From positions 1,426,001 through 1,490,000 of the forward strand of contig OZ037854.1 in NCBI GenBank assembly GCA_964035575.1: DNA of 64,000 bases, read 5' to 3'. The stretch is from Rhynchopus sp. YZ270_cl-10. Its lineage: Eukaryota; Euglenozoa; Diplonemea; Diplonemida; Diplonemidae. Shown here piece by piece: positions 37,001-48,924 of the stretch (position 1 is its first letter; each line of letters starts with the position of its first letter). A program made the position numbers and the translations under genes. Below the pieces are notes generated by a model. The model ran no database searches. It was not told the DNA's origin and was given only the letters and a program-made list of their open reading frames with translations.

Positions 37001-37082
37001 TGACAGGAGTGGGGTTTGAACCCACGCCTCCGAAGAGAAAGGAACTTGAGTCCTCCGCCTTAGACCTCTCGGCCATCCTGCC
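37001..37082 (-). tRNA. tRNA-Leu(CAA)
   Basis: Unit 2 copy of 17435. Confidence 0.95.
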
Positions 37083-37184
37083 TTGCCAACAGATTTATAT
37101 TAGAAATGAAATGAGAACGATGAGAAAGGACAACCAAAACGGAGCAAAAGGAAAAACAGAAGAAAACACAACACATAAAAAGAA

Positions 37185-37256
37185 TTCCCCGGCCGGGAAT
37201 TGAACCCGGGTCTTCCGCGTGACAGGCGGAAATACTGACCTCTATACTACCGAGGA
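37185..37256 (-). tRNA. tRNA-Asp(GTC), second gene
   Basis: Unit 2 copy of 17619. It is the only intact Asp gene in unit 2. Confidence 0.95.
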
Positions 37257-37344
37257 TACAATGAAGCCTGTTTTTAAAAAGAATGCGTCCAGAGAAAGTC
37301 TTCAATCGCACCGGATCTGAAAAATAAAAAACAAAGAAAAGAAT

Positions 37345-37417
37345 TACCCCATGTGGGACTCGAACCCACAACCTTTGGATTAGAAGTCCAACGCGCTATC
37401 CATTGCGCCAATGGGGC
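37345..37417 (-). tRNA. tRNA-Arg(TCT)
   Basis: Unit 2 copy of 17779. Confidence 0.95.
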
Positions 37418-37565
37418 TTGTTTCATATTCTTTTCTCGTTTTAAGGAAGTGTCCCTTCATGGTCAACAACACCTGTAAAAAATTGTGAAGGAAATTCAAA
37501 AATGAAAAGTACAACTAGCTGGGATTGAACCAGCGATCTTCCGCGTGTAAGGCGGACGTCCTAGG

Positions 37566-37889
37566 CCAGTCGGGCGCACAGGGGGGTCCCCTAATCGGGC
37601 GCACAGGGGGGTCCCTAATCGGGCGCACAGGGGGGTTTTACGGCTATTAAGAGCCCGGCTAAAACCCCCCTGTGCGCCCGATTAGGGACCCCCCTGTGCG
37701 CCCGATTAGCCGACCCCCCTGTGCGCCCGATTAGGAGGACCCCCCTGTGCGCCCGATTAGGCGACCCCCCTGTGCGCCCGATTAGGGGGACCCCCCTGTG
37801 CGCCCGATTAGCCGACCCCCCTGTGCGCCCGATTAGGAAATGACCCCCCTGTGCGCCCGATTAGGGACCCCCCTGTGCGCCCGATTAGG
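37566..37889. repeat. CCTGTGCGCCCGATTAG array, left arm
   Basis: Three inverted then about nine direct units, around a small palindrome TAGCCGGGCTC-like turn at 37640-37660. Units are separated by 3-8 bases. Confidence 0.8.
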
Positions 37890-37893
37890 AAAA

Positions 37894-37970
37894 GGTATCC
37901 GCTCCGGGTATTGAACCTGCGATGAAAGATTTGTTGACCTGAGTGGTAACCACTTGGCTACTTAGTCTCA
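37894..37970 (-). other. tRNA-like arm, left
   Basis: Minus strand: GTAGCCAAGTGGTTACCACT (A-box type), GGTTCAATACC (B box). Anticodon region AGGTCAACAAATCT gives no clean 7-nt loop. Confidence 0.6.
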
Positions 37971-37987
37971 CATTAGGATTTCACATA

Positions 37988-38067
37988 CTGGTCACCCACG
38001 CCAGTACTATCCAGGCCTGCTGGTGCTTAACTTCTCAAATCAGGCGGGATGAGGCGCATTCACCAGT
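37988..38067 (-). pseudogene. 5S rRNA fragment inside the transposon
   Basis: Minus-strand 5S from the GAATG(C)ACC region to GGTGACCAG; both outer helix strands are missing. Confidence 0.85.
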
Positions 38068-38071
38068 GTAC

Positions 38072-38149
38072 CGGTGAATACACCCTGTCCCTACATAGTT
38101 GAGAAGTTAAGCACCAGCAGGCCTGGATAGTACTGGCGTGGGTGACCAG
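38072..38149 (+). pseudogene. 5S rRNA fragment, inverted partner
   Basis: Same 5S segment on the plus strand, flanked like the other by AGTATGTGAAATCC. Together they form a large hairpin. Confidence 0.85.
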
Positions 38150-38165
38150 TATGTGAAATCCTTAT

Positions 38166-38243
38166 GTGAGACTTAGTAGCCAAGTGGTTACAACTCAGGT
38201 CAACAAATCTCGCGGTCTCGGATTCAATCCTCAGAGAGATCCT
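38166..38243 (+). other. tRNA-like arm, right
   Basis: GTAGCCAAGTGGTTACAACT and GGATTCAATCC. Diverged mirror of 37894-37970. Confidence 0.6.
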
Positions 38244-38306
38244 CCACATATGTCTTGCAGGTTTGTGTCATTCTCTTACATACCTTCGTGTTCGTTTAGT
38301 CAACGT

Positions 38307-39075
38307 TATCTCGTTCTAGGTTGCGTTATCTGGCTGGTGGTTGTTCGGGTTTGCGGGTTGACGGGTGCGCGGGTTTGCGGGTTCGAGGTTACGTTATCTG
38401 GCTGGTGTGGTCAATAAGCTGGCTGGTGGGTGCGGGTGCGCGGGACCTAGCTGGTTCTAGGTTGCGTTATCTGGCTGGTGTAGTCACTAAGCCGGCTGGT
38501 GGGTGCGGGTGCGCGGGACCTAGCTGGTTCTAGGTTGCGTTATCTGGCTGGTGTGGTCACTAAGCTGGCTGGTGGGTGCGGGTGCGCGGGACCTAGCTGC
38601 TTCTAGGTTGCGTTATCTGGCTGGTGTGGTCACTAAGCCGGCTGGTGGGTGCGGGTGCGCGGGACCTAGCTGGTTCTAGGTTGCGTTATCTGGCTGGTGG
38701 TTGTGCGGGTTTGCGGGTTGACGGGTGCGCGGGTTTGCGGGTTCTAGGTTACGTTATCTGGCTGGTGTGGTCAATAAGCTGGCTGGTGGGTGCGGGTGCG
38801 CGGGACCTAGCTGGTTCTAGGTTGCGTTATCTGGCTGGTGTGGTCACTAAGCTGGCTGGTGGGTGCGGGTGCGCGGGACCTAGCTGGTTCTAGGTTGCGT
38901 TATCTGGCTGGTGTGGTCACTAAGCTGGCTGGTGGGTGCGGGTGCGCGGGACCTAGCTGGTTCTAGGTTGCGTTATCTGGCTGGTGTAGTCACTAAGCCG
39001 GCTGGTGGGTGCGGGTGCGCGGGACCTAGCTGGTTCTAGGTTGCGTTATCTGGCTGGTGTGGTCACTAAGCCGGT
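38307..39075 (+). repeat. Minisatellite GTTATCTGGCTGGT (~78-bp units)
   Basis: About ten units of TAGGTTGCGTTATCTGGCTG and GGTGGGTGCGGGTGCGCGGG. Two contain the longer GCGGGTTTGCGGGTTGACGG form also found at 29095-29465. Confidence 0.85.
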
Positions 39076-39205
39076 GTGATCCCAGTGTACCAAAAAAATT
39101 TTCCACCACCAAATTTTACCACCAGTAGTCTTCCCCCCTTGGGTTGAGGTCTCAAAAAAATTTTTGCACGATAAGTCATGTTGAACAAAATATTTCAAAA
39201 AAACC

Positions 39206-39455
39206 ACCCCCCTGTGCGCCCGATTAGCCGACCCCCCTGTGCGCCCGATTAGGAGTACCCCCCTGTGCGCCCGATTAGGCGACCCCCCTGTGCGCCCGAT
39301 TAGGGGGACCCCCCTGTGCGCCCGATTAGCCGACCCCCCTGTGCGCCCGATTAGGAAATGACCCCCCTGTGCGCCCGATTAGGGACCCCCCTGTGCGCCC
39401 GATTAGGGTACCCCCCTGTGCGCCCGATTAGGGTACCCCCCTGTGCGCCCGACAT
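39206..39455 (+). repeat. CCTGTGCGCCCGATTAG array, right arm
   Basis: About ten direct units up to the transposon end. Confidence 0.85.
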
Positions 39456-39586
39456 ACCACGTCCTAACCACTAGACGATAGCTGCCCAAACTTAGTGAGA
39501 TGTTGGCAAGGGTCTGACCAACTTTTTTTTGGTGTTCAAAAAATTTTTTTCAAGTCAAAAAAATGGGTTCACTGAAAAAGGTTTTC

Positions 39587-39659
39587 TAGCAGAGATAGGT
39601 TTCGATCCTATGACCTGTGGGTTATGAGCCCACCGCGCTGACCACTGCGCCACTCTGCT
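39587..39659 (-). tRNA. tRNA-iMet(CAT), initiator
   Basis: Unit 2 copy of 18118. Confidence 0.95.
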
Positions 39660-39709
39660 TCTAATTACTTCCAACGATGTTTTCTACATGCCCAGCTTAA
39701 AAAAGGCTA

Positions 39710-39780
39710 TGCGACCGCCGGGAATCGAACCCGGGTCGAACCCTTGGGAGGGGTCCATCATGCCACTAGACCACGGTCGC
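39710..39780 (-). tRNA. tRNA-Gly(CCC)
   Basis: Unit 2 copy of 18241. Confidence 0.94.
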
Positions 39781-39806
39781 CTTATCAAGGGATAAAAGGG
39801 CTCGAC

Positions 39807-39879
39807 GCTCTCGTGGCCTAGTGGTTAAGGCACAGGTCTTATGAGCCTGGGATCGCGGGTTCAAACCCCGCCGGGAGCA
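39807..39879 (+). tRNA. tRNA-Ile(TAT)
   Basis: Unit 2 copy of 18338. Confidence 0.95.
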
Positions 39880-39959
39880 AAGCCTTTTTTTGTTCAGTGA
39901 ATCATGTTCATTCCTCCTGCTCGTTTCATGACTCCTCCAGAAGTTGCAAAGGAACAGTA

Positions 39960-40041
39960 GCGGACGTATCCAAGTGGTTACGGAGGTGCACTCGAAATGC
40001 ATTGGGCTCTGCCCGCGCAGGTTCAAATCCTGCCGTCCGCG
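39960..40041 (+). tRNA. tRNA-Ser(CGA)
   Basis: Unit 2 copy of 18491. Confidence 0.95.
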
Positions 40042-40138
40042 TTATTGTCTTTTTGCTGTGTAGGGGGAACCCTGTACATTCCATACATCTCAAATAGCCC
40101 AAATAAATTTTCACTGGGAGTAAGTGATTAGGGCTGAT

Positions 40139-40729
40139 TAGGGATGTGTGATGCTCCAATTTGCGGTTACGACTTCATAATGGATTCAGGAGCATCCAAA
40201 CATCCCATTTTCCCGTTAGTTTCCCATTTTTGACGATCTGGCTATTGCAGAATAGAGGTGAAAATGACATTTTGCTGGGTCATTTTCGCGAACTCGATTA
40301 GGGCACTTCTGATGCTCTAATTTGCGGTTACAACCTCATAATGAATTCAGGAGCATCCGAATGACCCATTATCCCAACGTTTTCACATTTTGGACGATCT
40401 TGCTATTGCGGAGTATCCGGTGGAAAATCGGAAAATTCCATGTGTACCGTGTTTCACTGGGAGTAAGTGATTAGGACATGTGTGATGCTCCAATTTGCGG
40501 TTCCGACCTCATGATGGCTTCAGGAGCATCCAAATAACCCGTTTTCCCAACGTTTTCGCATTTTTGACCAGTTGGGCTGTTGCGGAATAGCAGGTAAAAA
40601 CGGTCATTTTGGCCACCTCAATTAGGGCACTTCTGATGCTCCAATCAAATCGTCCGACCTCATAATGGGTTCGGGAGCACCCAAATAACACATATTCCCA
40701 ACGTTTTCGCGTTTTTGATCCTGTGTGAG
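40139..40729. repeat. ~180-bp tandem repeats (unit 2)
   Basis: Copy of 18670-19260. Confidence 0.7.
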
Positions 40730-40771
40730 CAATCCAGAACAACTTTCTGCTTCAGTAAAAAAAAGTAAAAA

Positions 40772-40890
40772 GGATTCAAGCACCCGGACTTCCCAGCTGG
40801 TCACCCACGCCAGTACTATCCAGGCCTGCTGGTGCTTAACTTCTCAAATCAGGCGGGATGAGGTGTATTCACCAGAGTATGGCCGAATCC
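40772..40890 (-). rRNA. 5S rRNA: 5S rRNA, inverted (unit 2)
   Basis: Copy of 19303-19421. Confidence 0.96.
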
Positions 40891-40974
40891 AATACTGAGT
40901 CATGATGGACAACATGTGAACAGGTTGTTTGTGACCTAACAACGAACCAGAAATAGGACAGTGAACAAAAAACA

Positions 40975-41047
40975 AGGCACTAGAGGGGATCGAACCCTCG
41001 ACCTCTCGCTTACTGGGCGAGCGCTCTAACCACTGAGCTATAGCGCC
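40975..41047 (-). tRNA. tRNA-Thr(AGT)
   Basis: Unit 2 copy of 19506; C33 kept. Confidence 0.94.
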
Positions 41048-41168
41048 ATGCTTTCTCTCCATCTTCTTTTCTTTGAAGGGGGTCTTTTGAAATGTACAGA
41101 GCACGCATCAAAAATTTCCTTCATACCTCCGCGATGGTGAAAAAATTTTTAACGAAGGAGCCTAGTAA

Positions 41169-41250
41169 GGCGAGGTGGCCGAGTGGTCTAAGGCGCTACG
41201 TTCAGGTCGTAGTCTCTTCGGGGGCGTGAGTTCAAACCTCACCCTCGTCA
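41169..41250 (+). tRNA. tRNA-Leu(CAG)
   Basis: Unit 2 copy of 19700. Confidence 0.95.
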
Positions 41251-41328
41251 CTTTTTCTTCGTTGTGTGATCACTTAAAAGCCTATTTCGGCCCAAAGCTT
41301 GTTGTTTTAAAGAAGCATCATAATTGTG

Positions 41329-41400
41329 GGGCTCTTAGCTCAGTGGAAGAGCGCCCGTTCCGCATACGGGAGGCCGAGAGTTCGAACCTCTCAGGGTCCA
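41329..41400 (+). tRNA. tRNA-Ala(CGC)
   Basis: Unit 2 copy of 19860; C33 kept. Confidence 0.94.
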
Positions 41401-41477
41401 CAGTTTTTTTTTCCCCTGTTTTGTTTCTCCTGTGTAAATTGGTTCTCAGAGCTTTCACACCTTGCTCCCTAAAATGT

Positions 41478-41549
41478 GGCTGTTTAGCTCAGTGGTAGAG
41501 CACATCATCCGTAATGATGGGGTCGTGGGTTCAATCCCCACAGCGGCCT
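41478..41549 (+). tRNA. tRNA-Thr(CGT)
   Basis: Unit 2 copy of 20009; C33 kept. Confidence 0.94.
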
Positions 41550-41656
41550 AGGTTTTTTTCAGAGCTCCCCAAGAATTTCCAACCTAACTTGGGGTTTGTG
41601 GGTTTGCGGTCACTGGTGCACACATGGCCTGTGGACGGGCAGGGACAAAAAAAATT

Positions 41657-41986
41657 GGGTGCTTGCGTTGTGTGCTGGATCGGGACCACCAGTAAACTGG
41701 CAATCCCACATCCAGTTCTAATATTTGAAGTGTGAAATAGAACGCAATCGGAAGATTAGTTTACACGAATGTAAGAATAATATCGTCATGGTAATATTCT
41801 GTACAGATTGTACGGGATTTACTATCATATGAGAGTAGTCCGTCGCAGGCCACATCGGGCCCGCAACATGACCGGTCTTCACACAAAATTGTAAAAGAAT
41901 TTTCCTTGGAAAAAATGTCTTTTTCAAGTTTTTGTTGTTGCTGAACGAGTTGTTTGGTTTCGAAGTAGCACACTAACTTAGCACCC
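41657..41986 (-). ncRNA. Unidentified Pol III RNA, inverted copy (unit 2)
   Basis: Copy of 20188-20517. Confidence 0.6.
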
Positions 41987-42009
41987 AAACATGCAGCAAA
42001 CATCGGAAT

Positions 42010-42045
42010 ACAAGACAGGGTCGTCTTGTTGGAGGTGGGTCAGGG
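42010..42045 (-). promoter_or_regulatory. U6/7SL-type upstream element (unit 2)
   Basis: Copy of 20541-20576, 24 bp before the RNA start at 41986. Confidence 0.65.
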
Positions 42046-42096
42046 TCTGGACATCCTCAAATGTGCACACCTAATACAACAGAAGAAAAGGAAAAA

Positions 42097-42215
42097 GGAT
42101 TCAAGCACCCGGACTTCCCAGCTGGTCACCCACGCCAGTACTATCCAGGCCTGCTGGTGCTTAACTTCTCAAATCAGGCGGGATGAGGTGTATTCACCAG
42201 AGTATGGCCGAATCC
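42097..42215 (-). rRNA. 5S rRNA: 5S rRNA, inverted (unit 2)
   Basis: Copy of 20628-20746. Confidence 0.96.
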
Positions 42216-42266
42216 AATAATAGGTCTGGATAGAAAAGCTGGGAAGACTTATTACCAGTCCGTTTT

Positions 42267-42327
42267 TACCTGAGAAGTTAGACACCTCCAAGCCTGGATA
42301 GTACTGGCGCGGGTGACCAACTGGATA
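42267..42327 (+). pseudogene. 5S rRNA fragment (unit 2)
   Basis: Copy of 20798-20858. Confidence 0.7.
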
Positions 42328-42568
42328 AATACACCGAAAAATAGATCTAAATTGTCAGACCGGTTCTTAGCTGTGCGCATCCATAAAAAACTAAAAAAAT
42401 ACTTGCGTCAGAAAATCCTAGTGTGTTGTACCGTGGTCCGATATTCTTTCGGTCCCGGGTTCAACACCTGAGACAGATAATATATTTTGACTTTTTCAGA
42501 TTTTTCTCATTTTTTTGTCTCCTCACTCTTTCTGAGAATCTTCAAAATTGTCAAAAGTGAGAAATTTT

Positions 42569-44029
42569 TGGGAAAATGGCATATTTAGGGGCTCCTGAAT
42601 CCATTATGAGGTCAGATGAATCAATCTGAGCATCACACATATCCTAATAGACAAAATGTCCGTTTATCAAAATACCTGAAAATGCCTCTTTATCCTATCT
42701 AAGGATGTCAGAAACCCTTAAAAGTGCAAAAATCTTGGGAATATAGGGTTTTTGGGCCATTCTGAATCCATTGCGGGGTCGGACGATTTGATTGGAGCAT
42801 CAGAAGTATCCTAATCGGTAAAATGTCGCAAAAATATGGGCAAAATGCCTTTATACCCTATCTAAGCAATTAGAATGTGCTCTAAAACGCAAAAATCTTG
42901 GGAATATGGGGTTTTTGGGCACATCTGAGTTCATTGCGGGGTCGTACGATCAGATCTGAGCATCACATAATGTCTAGAATTTTACAGGTGCAACAAACAC
43001 CTGTATTTTGGTGTAACATGCATATAACCATATCTGAATACCTTAAATTTGCACGAAAATGCAAAAATCTTGGGAATATGGGTTTTTTGGGCACATCTGA
43101 GTCAATTGCGGGGTCGCACGATCAGATCCGAGCATCACACAATACCTAGAATTTCAACTATGCAATAAACATGTCTATTTTGGGTAAAATGGCTAATAAC
43201 CACATGTAAGTAGCTTAAAAATGCTCTAAAATGCAATAATCTTGGGAATATGGGGTTTTTGGGCACATTTGAGTTCATTGCGGGGTCGCACGATCAGATC
43301 CGAGTATCACACAATGTCTAGAATTTCAAATATGCAACAATCACATGTATTTTGGTGTAAAATGCATATAACCATATCTAAATGTCTCAAATACGCACAA
43401 AAATGAAGAAATCTTGGGTATATAGGGTTTTTGGGCACATCTGAGTCAATTGCGGGGTCGTACGGTCAGATCCGAGCATCACACAATGTCTAGAATTTTA
43501 GCTATGCAACAAACACCTGTATTTTGGGTAAAATGGCTAATAATCATACCTAAATGTCTCAAATATGCTCGAAAATGCATAAATCTTGGGTATATGAGGT
43601 TTTTGGGCACTTTTGAGTCAATTGCGTGGTCGTACGATCAGATTAGAGCATCACATAATGTCTCAAATTTTACAGGTGCAACAAACACCAGTACTTTGGT
43701 GTAAAATGCATATAACCATATCTGAATACCTCAAATATGCACGAAAATGAAGAAATCTTGGGACTATAAGGTTTTTGGGCCAATCTGAGTCAATTGCGGG
43801 GTCGCACGGTCAATTCCGAGCATCAGGCCCTCTCTACAACTTAGCTGGTGCTCAAACATTGGGGTTACAGGCAAATAAACCTGTACACAGACATATGACC
43901 TCTGTACGAACCTTCTTTTCACTCTAAAATGTATTTTTCTTGGGTATATGGGGTATTTGAGCACATCTGAGTCAATTGCGGGGTCGTACGGTCAGATCCG
44001 AGCATCACATAATGTCTAACTGAGAAATA
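42569..44029. repeat. Satellite-like tandem repeats (unit 2)
   Basis: Copy of 21100-22560 with a few substitutions near 43330-43400. Confidence 0.8.
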
Positions 44030-44041
44030 TTTTGAAAAAAG

Positions 44042-44829
44042 TCGATTTTTTGGTCAAAATATTTTTCACAGAAAATCGAATTTTACTATTAAGATTGGCT
44101 TTGGGCATGACCCAGTAAGGTTACTATGGGCCCCATGAGACATATACACCCGAATACCAGGCCGTATTTTCAAAAAGTTGATAATCCCAGTATATGGTAT
44201 GGCCCTGTGGTACGAAATTTTTGGCCGAAAAAATCGACCAAAAAATCGTCATTTTTGGGGGTCACGGTGACAAAAAGTTGCATTTTTTCACGAAAAATGG
44301 TCGGAATGTGACTTGAATGGGCTCTAATGGGTATATTATGCACATAACATACCTAAATTATGTCGATATTTCACCGGCGGAGCCGAAAAAATCGATTTTC
44401 AGGGTGTGCAAAACTGTAAAAATGACGAAAATCGGAAAAATGACGATTTTTTGGTCAAAATATTTTTCACAGAAAATCGAATTTTACTATTAAGATTGGC
44501 TTTGGGCATGACCCAGTAAGGTTACTATGGGCCCCATGGGACATATACACCCGAATACCAGGCCGTATTTTCAAAAAGTTGATAATCCCAGTATATGGTA
44601 TGGCCCTGTGGTACGAAATTTTTGGCCGAAAAAATCGACCAAAAAATCGTCATTTTTGGGGGTCACGGTGACAAAAAGTTGCATTTTTTCACGAAAAATG
44701 GTCGGAATGTGACTTGAATGGGCTCTAATGGGTATATTATGCACATAACATACCTAAATTATGTCGATATTTCACCGGCGGAGCCGAAAAAATCGATTTT
44801 CAGGGTGTGCAAAACTGTAAAAATCACCA
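44042..44829. repeat. 401-bp direct duplication (unit 2)
   Basis: Copy of 22573-23360. Confidence 0.85.
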
Positions 44830-47800
44830 AAATCCCAAAAATCACGATTTTTTTTCAAAAATATTTTTTTCAAAAAAATCGATTTTAAAATATTGGTTTG
44901 GCTTGTGCGGGGACCTGAATCTGGGGCAACATACCCTGTGGGACATACTGGGCCCGATGCAAGGCCGATTTTTCAAAAATATGGTTGCCCCGGTAGACGG
45001 TATGGCCCTGCAGGTCAGTGCATCGGGCCAAAAATCATGAAAAAATCATGATTTTGGGGTCTGGCACCCCATGGGCACATATATCTGGGGGTGTGAAATA
45101 TGCATGGAATCGACCGATTGGGGGTGTTATAGGTCCTGGGGGCCCACATGGGCCATATTTCACGCTATTGGGTCACGGGAAAGTGATTTTGACATTTTTT
45201 CATCGATTTTAGCTGTGAGAACCCTTCAAAAACACTGATTTTGGGGTGTTTCTGAGACGGTACGCTATACCCAGGGTCATATTAGGTATTAGTCCGGTCG
45301 ACTTTTTGAAAAAACGACCCCGCAATGGACTCAGGGGTGCCAGATAGTGTATATGAACCAGAATGGATTCACGGGAAAAGTCAAAATTGGGTGTCAGATA
45401 CATGCTGCCATAAGTGACGAATTTCAAAAGTTGAGATTTTTCGAAAATCAGGGTTCAGTACACGCTGTACCCAATCCTGGGGGCCAAAATTTTCAACTTT
45501 TTGAAAAAACGGGCGGTATATGGCCCTAAATTGTCAAAATGAGTTAATTGCGACCTCGGACGGCCTCCGGAGATGAGTAGAAGTTTATTTACTGAAAAAA
45601 AAAGTCAAAACACAGGCAAAATCCCACCTTCCACAGGTACAGTCAAAACTTTTATCCAGATCTCATGTTTTTTCAAAAAATTTTAAATTGTTTTTATGAC
45701 TAACACCTCCGAAATTTTTCCTGATAAGATGGAATATGGTCCTGTCGTAGTATGCAGTGTGTTTGCAGGCAAAAATTTGCATTTTCTCGCCCCAGACATT
45801 TTTTTATACATAAAAGTGCATAAAGGGACCCCTGACCCCAAAATCCGGGTTCCAGCTTTTTGAAGGGGTCACCCTACAGGCCACCTCAAAAAGTTGGCCC
45901 GTAGGGCCAACTTTTTGAAAAAACGGGGTTGCGATGTGTCCTGGGGGCCCGAAGGGCCCCCAGGACACATCGCTGGGAAAAAAATATTAGGTTTTTTGGG
46001 GTCTATATAGGGTTGCTGTGGGGGTCACATGGCCGAAAAATGGCCATTTTTGGCCTATTTTTGGCCATTTTTTTAAGGTAAAAAATCCACTTTTTTTTTG
46101 TACATCCCCTTGCCCCCGGTAAAATTTACCAAACATATGGCCCTGTTGGACATACTGGGCCCATGAGTCGGTCGCTGGATCACCAAACTAGTTGCCCTAT
46201 TTGCTAAAATCATGTTTTCAGGGTCAAAAATAGGGTGTTTTTTAGGGTCAAAAATAGGGTGTTTTTCAGGGGTATGTTAACCACGTATGTGTCTTAGGGA
46301 CCAAATTTTCCAGGAATGTGAACCAATCGGGTCGCAATGGGTCCAGGGGGCCCGGAGGGCCCCCATGCAGGGAAAATTTGCAACAATCCTGGGCAATGCT
46401 GGGGGCCGATAGGGTGTGCCTATACACGTGTTTTTACGTGTTTTTGGGCACTTTTCAGGATTTTCGAAAATTTTTGCAACACCAAAATCAAAAATTTCGG
46501 TCTAGGAGGCCCATATCTGGAAAAAATCGATATTCCAATGGCCTCATTGGGACATATTGGGCCCAGGACCCTATTTTCAGGTCCCAGGAAAAGCCAAAAC
46601 AATAAAAAAAATAGCTCAGGCGACCCCCAAAAATAGGCGAAAAACAGCCATTTTTAGGGTGTTTTTTAGGGGTATTTTTACACACACAAATTGTTTACCA
46701 TAGCACACCCCCAGGCTGCCTCAAAATTTTATCTTTATTTGATTTTTCCAACCCACATAGGGGTATTTGAGGCACAACTTTCACCAAGCCTGGGGAATTC
46801 GGCACTGCACACACACAACTGAAAAAGGCAAAAATCACCTGTTTTTCAAGGTGTCGCAGGGTAAATGTTGTTCCTTAAAAACCAAATTTTTTCTAAAAAA
46901 TCGGCCCTGCGGGTGAAAAAACGACACTATGGGGGGTATTCCAGGGTGTGGGGGCCCCAAAAATCCGGTTTAAGACCACGAGAGGGTCCGAATACACACC
47001 TGAGAAGGTCCCGGGGAGTAAAAAAATGGCCATTTTTGGGGGGTCAAAATCTCACTTTTTGGGGGGATGTTTGTATACCCAGTACCGACCCACTAGCTGG
47101 GATGCCCAACTTTTCGCGAATATGGGGGCCCGTAGGGCCCCCGGGGCCCAGGGGGCCCAAAATATCGTGTTGCAGATGCCAGGAGAACATGTTTCAATAT
47201 TTTGGATACATTTTTCCATAAGGTCATTTTCAAAAGCACTGATTTTAGGGGTATTGAGCGAGGTACCCATACCCATGGGTTATCCTATATATTAGTTTTC
47301 ACTCGGATGTGAAAAAACGATGTCGCAATGGATTCAGGGGGCCCAAATAGGGTATATGGCCCAGGAAATTTTCAAAAAGTTGACCCAACCAGGTATACAG
47401 GCATACAAGCCGGTAGGTCAACAGATAGGGTGTTTTCCGCACCCAAAATATGGGGTCATGACCATGTGGGTCAGACCTGAATTGATAAATGTTTCGCACA
47501 GGTTTTCGCGAATACCCCCTCTATTCCGAATGCGCTACAAGAGTTTTAAATTTTTGGCTATTTAGATTCACTTTTAAAAACAAAATGGGTCTCCAGAACA
47601 CACATGAGGTTCACATGTACCTCTACAGAAACCTTGGTTTTGGTCGGATTTTGAGGCCAATTTTTGGGTTCCCACCAATTTCCTAGGGTATACTGGGATA
47701 TTGCCCGTGTGTCCAAAAGTGATTTTTGGGGCCTTAGGACCCCGGAGAATCCATTTAACGGTCGTTTTTGCACCGGAAAGACCTATCTAGTACCCAAAAA

Positions 47801-48290
47801 TCGAATTTTCATATTTTTGAAAAAGTGACCAAAAATCGACTTTTTTTGGTAACATTGTATGGCATAAATTATTCTACATAATGTGTGATGCTTGAATAAA
47901 AACTTACGACCCCATAATGTACTCGGAACTCACCCATGTAATTGTTGAGAAAAAAAAACTTTCCGAAAAAATGAAATTTCAACCCGAATATGCACATTTG
48001 GGTCATTTTACGGCTATGTAGGTCATTTTGTATGTGTTTTTCGATTATATAGGTGATTAGGATATGTGTGATGCTCAGATTAAATCGTAAGACCCCGCAA
48101 TTGACTCAAATGTGCCCAAAAACCCTATATACCCAAGATTATTAACTTTTCCAGCATATTGGACATCCTTAGGTATGGTTATAAGCCATGATACGGCTAT
48201 TGCTGGAAAAATAGCCGTAAATTGTGGTTGGTATTGATTTCAGAAATTATGTGATGCTTAGATCATGCCATAGACGCTTTTAATGGATTC
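44830..48290. repeat. Long degenerate repeat tail (unit 2)
   Basis: Continues where unit 1 stops. From about 45780 it is seen only here: GGGGCCC-rich and ATTTTTGG-rich diverged repeats, then units of the ~180-bp family from about 47880. No gene recognised on either strand. Confidence 0.6.
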
Positions 48291-48486
48291 ATATGAGCTC
48301 ATACTACCCATATACCCCTTCAGAAGCCCCTTTTGACTCTTATGAATATCCTTATATAGGCTTCCACTTGTGCAGAACCTTCTCAGTGTACAAGATGTTA
48401 GGTACAAAAAAACCATCATATTTTTTACACTACTGGCATGCTTCCCAGGACACGTCTGTACTCAGAACGTTGTAGAGAAAAAAGGC

Positions 48487-48606
48487 AACCAACGATTTCT
48501 AAAGCTACAGTTTCTGTACTTCATTGGTATGGAAGCATGAAGATTATATTCTTCTCACACAACTTTGTCAAAACATGGCCAGTTTCGAAAGAGACTGGCC
48601 TTTTTT
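48487..48606 (+). ncRNA. SL RNA: SL RNA, unit 3 copy 1
   Basis: Copy of 92-211, same exon and donor. Confidence 0.93.
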
Positions 48607-48924
48607 ACGTTAGCATCACCTTCTGCAAACCCCAAAAAACACACATGATTCCCATCACATACAAGTGCTTGCTGCAACCCATTTGTATATTGCCTGCAAA
48701 ACCATGTGTGCAACCATTTGTGGCACTGGTACCACATATACCCCTTCAGAAACCACTGTTGACTCTTATGAATATACTTGTGTAAGCCTCTCACCTAAGC
48801 ATATTCTGTGCAGACCCTTCCCAGTGACCAATAGGTTAGGTACGAAAAAGCGACCATATTTAGGACACTGGAAGAAGGCTTACCAGTTCACGTTGGAGCT
48901 TAGAACATTGTAGAGAAAAAAGGC

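Larger units (their letters stand above)
37564..39458. mobile_element. Palindromic DNA transposon inserted in tRNA-Val, with tRNA-like and 5S arms
   Basis: Ends GGCCAGTCGGGCGCACAGGG and, inverted, GGTATGTCGGGCGCACAGGG. 8-bp target duplication ACGTCCTA. From left to right it has a CCTGTGCGCCCGATTAG array, a tRNA-like arm on the minus strand, a 5S fragment on minus, a 5S fragment on plus, a tRNA-like arm on plus, a GC-rich minisatellite and a second array. No transposase seen. Confidence 0.9.
37510..39485 (-). pseudogene. tRNA-Val(TAC) split by a transposon
   Basis: The 3' part is 37510-37563 and the 5' part 39459-39485. ACGTCCTA is duplicated at the edges. The break falls between the D arm and the anticodon stem. 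The intact counterpart is at 17944. Confidence 0.93.

Noticed and set aside
37566-37889. CRISPR-like array of ~20-bp repeats
   Set aside because: Gaps between repeats are only 3-8 bases and the host is eukaryotic; it is a tandem repeat inside a transposon.
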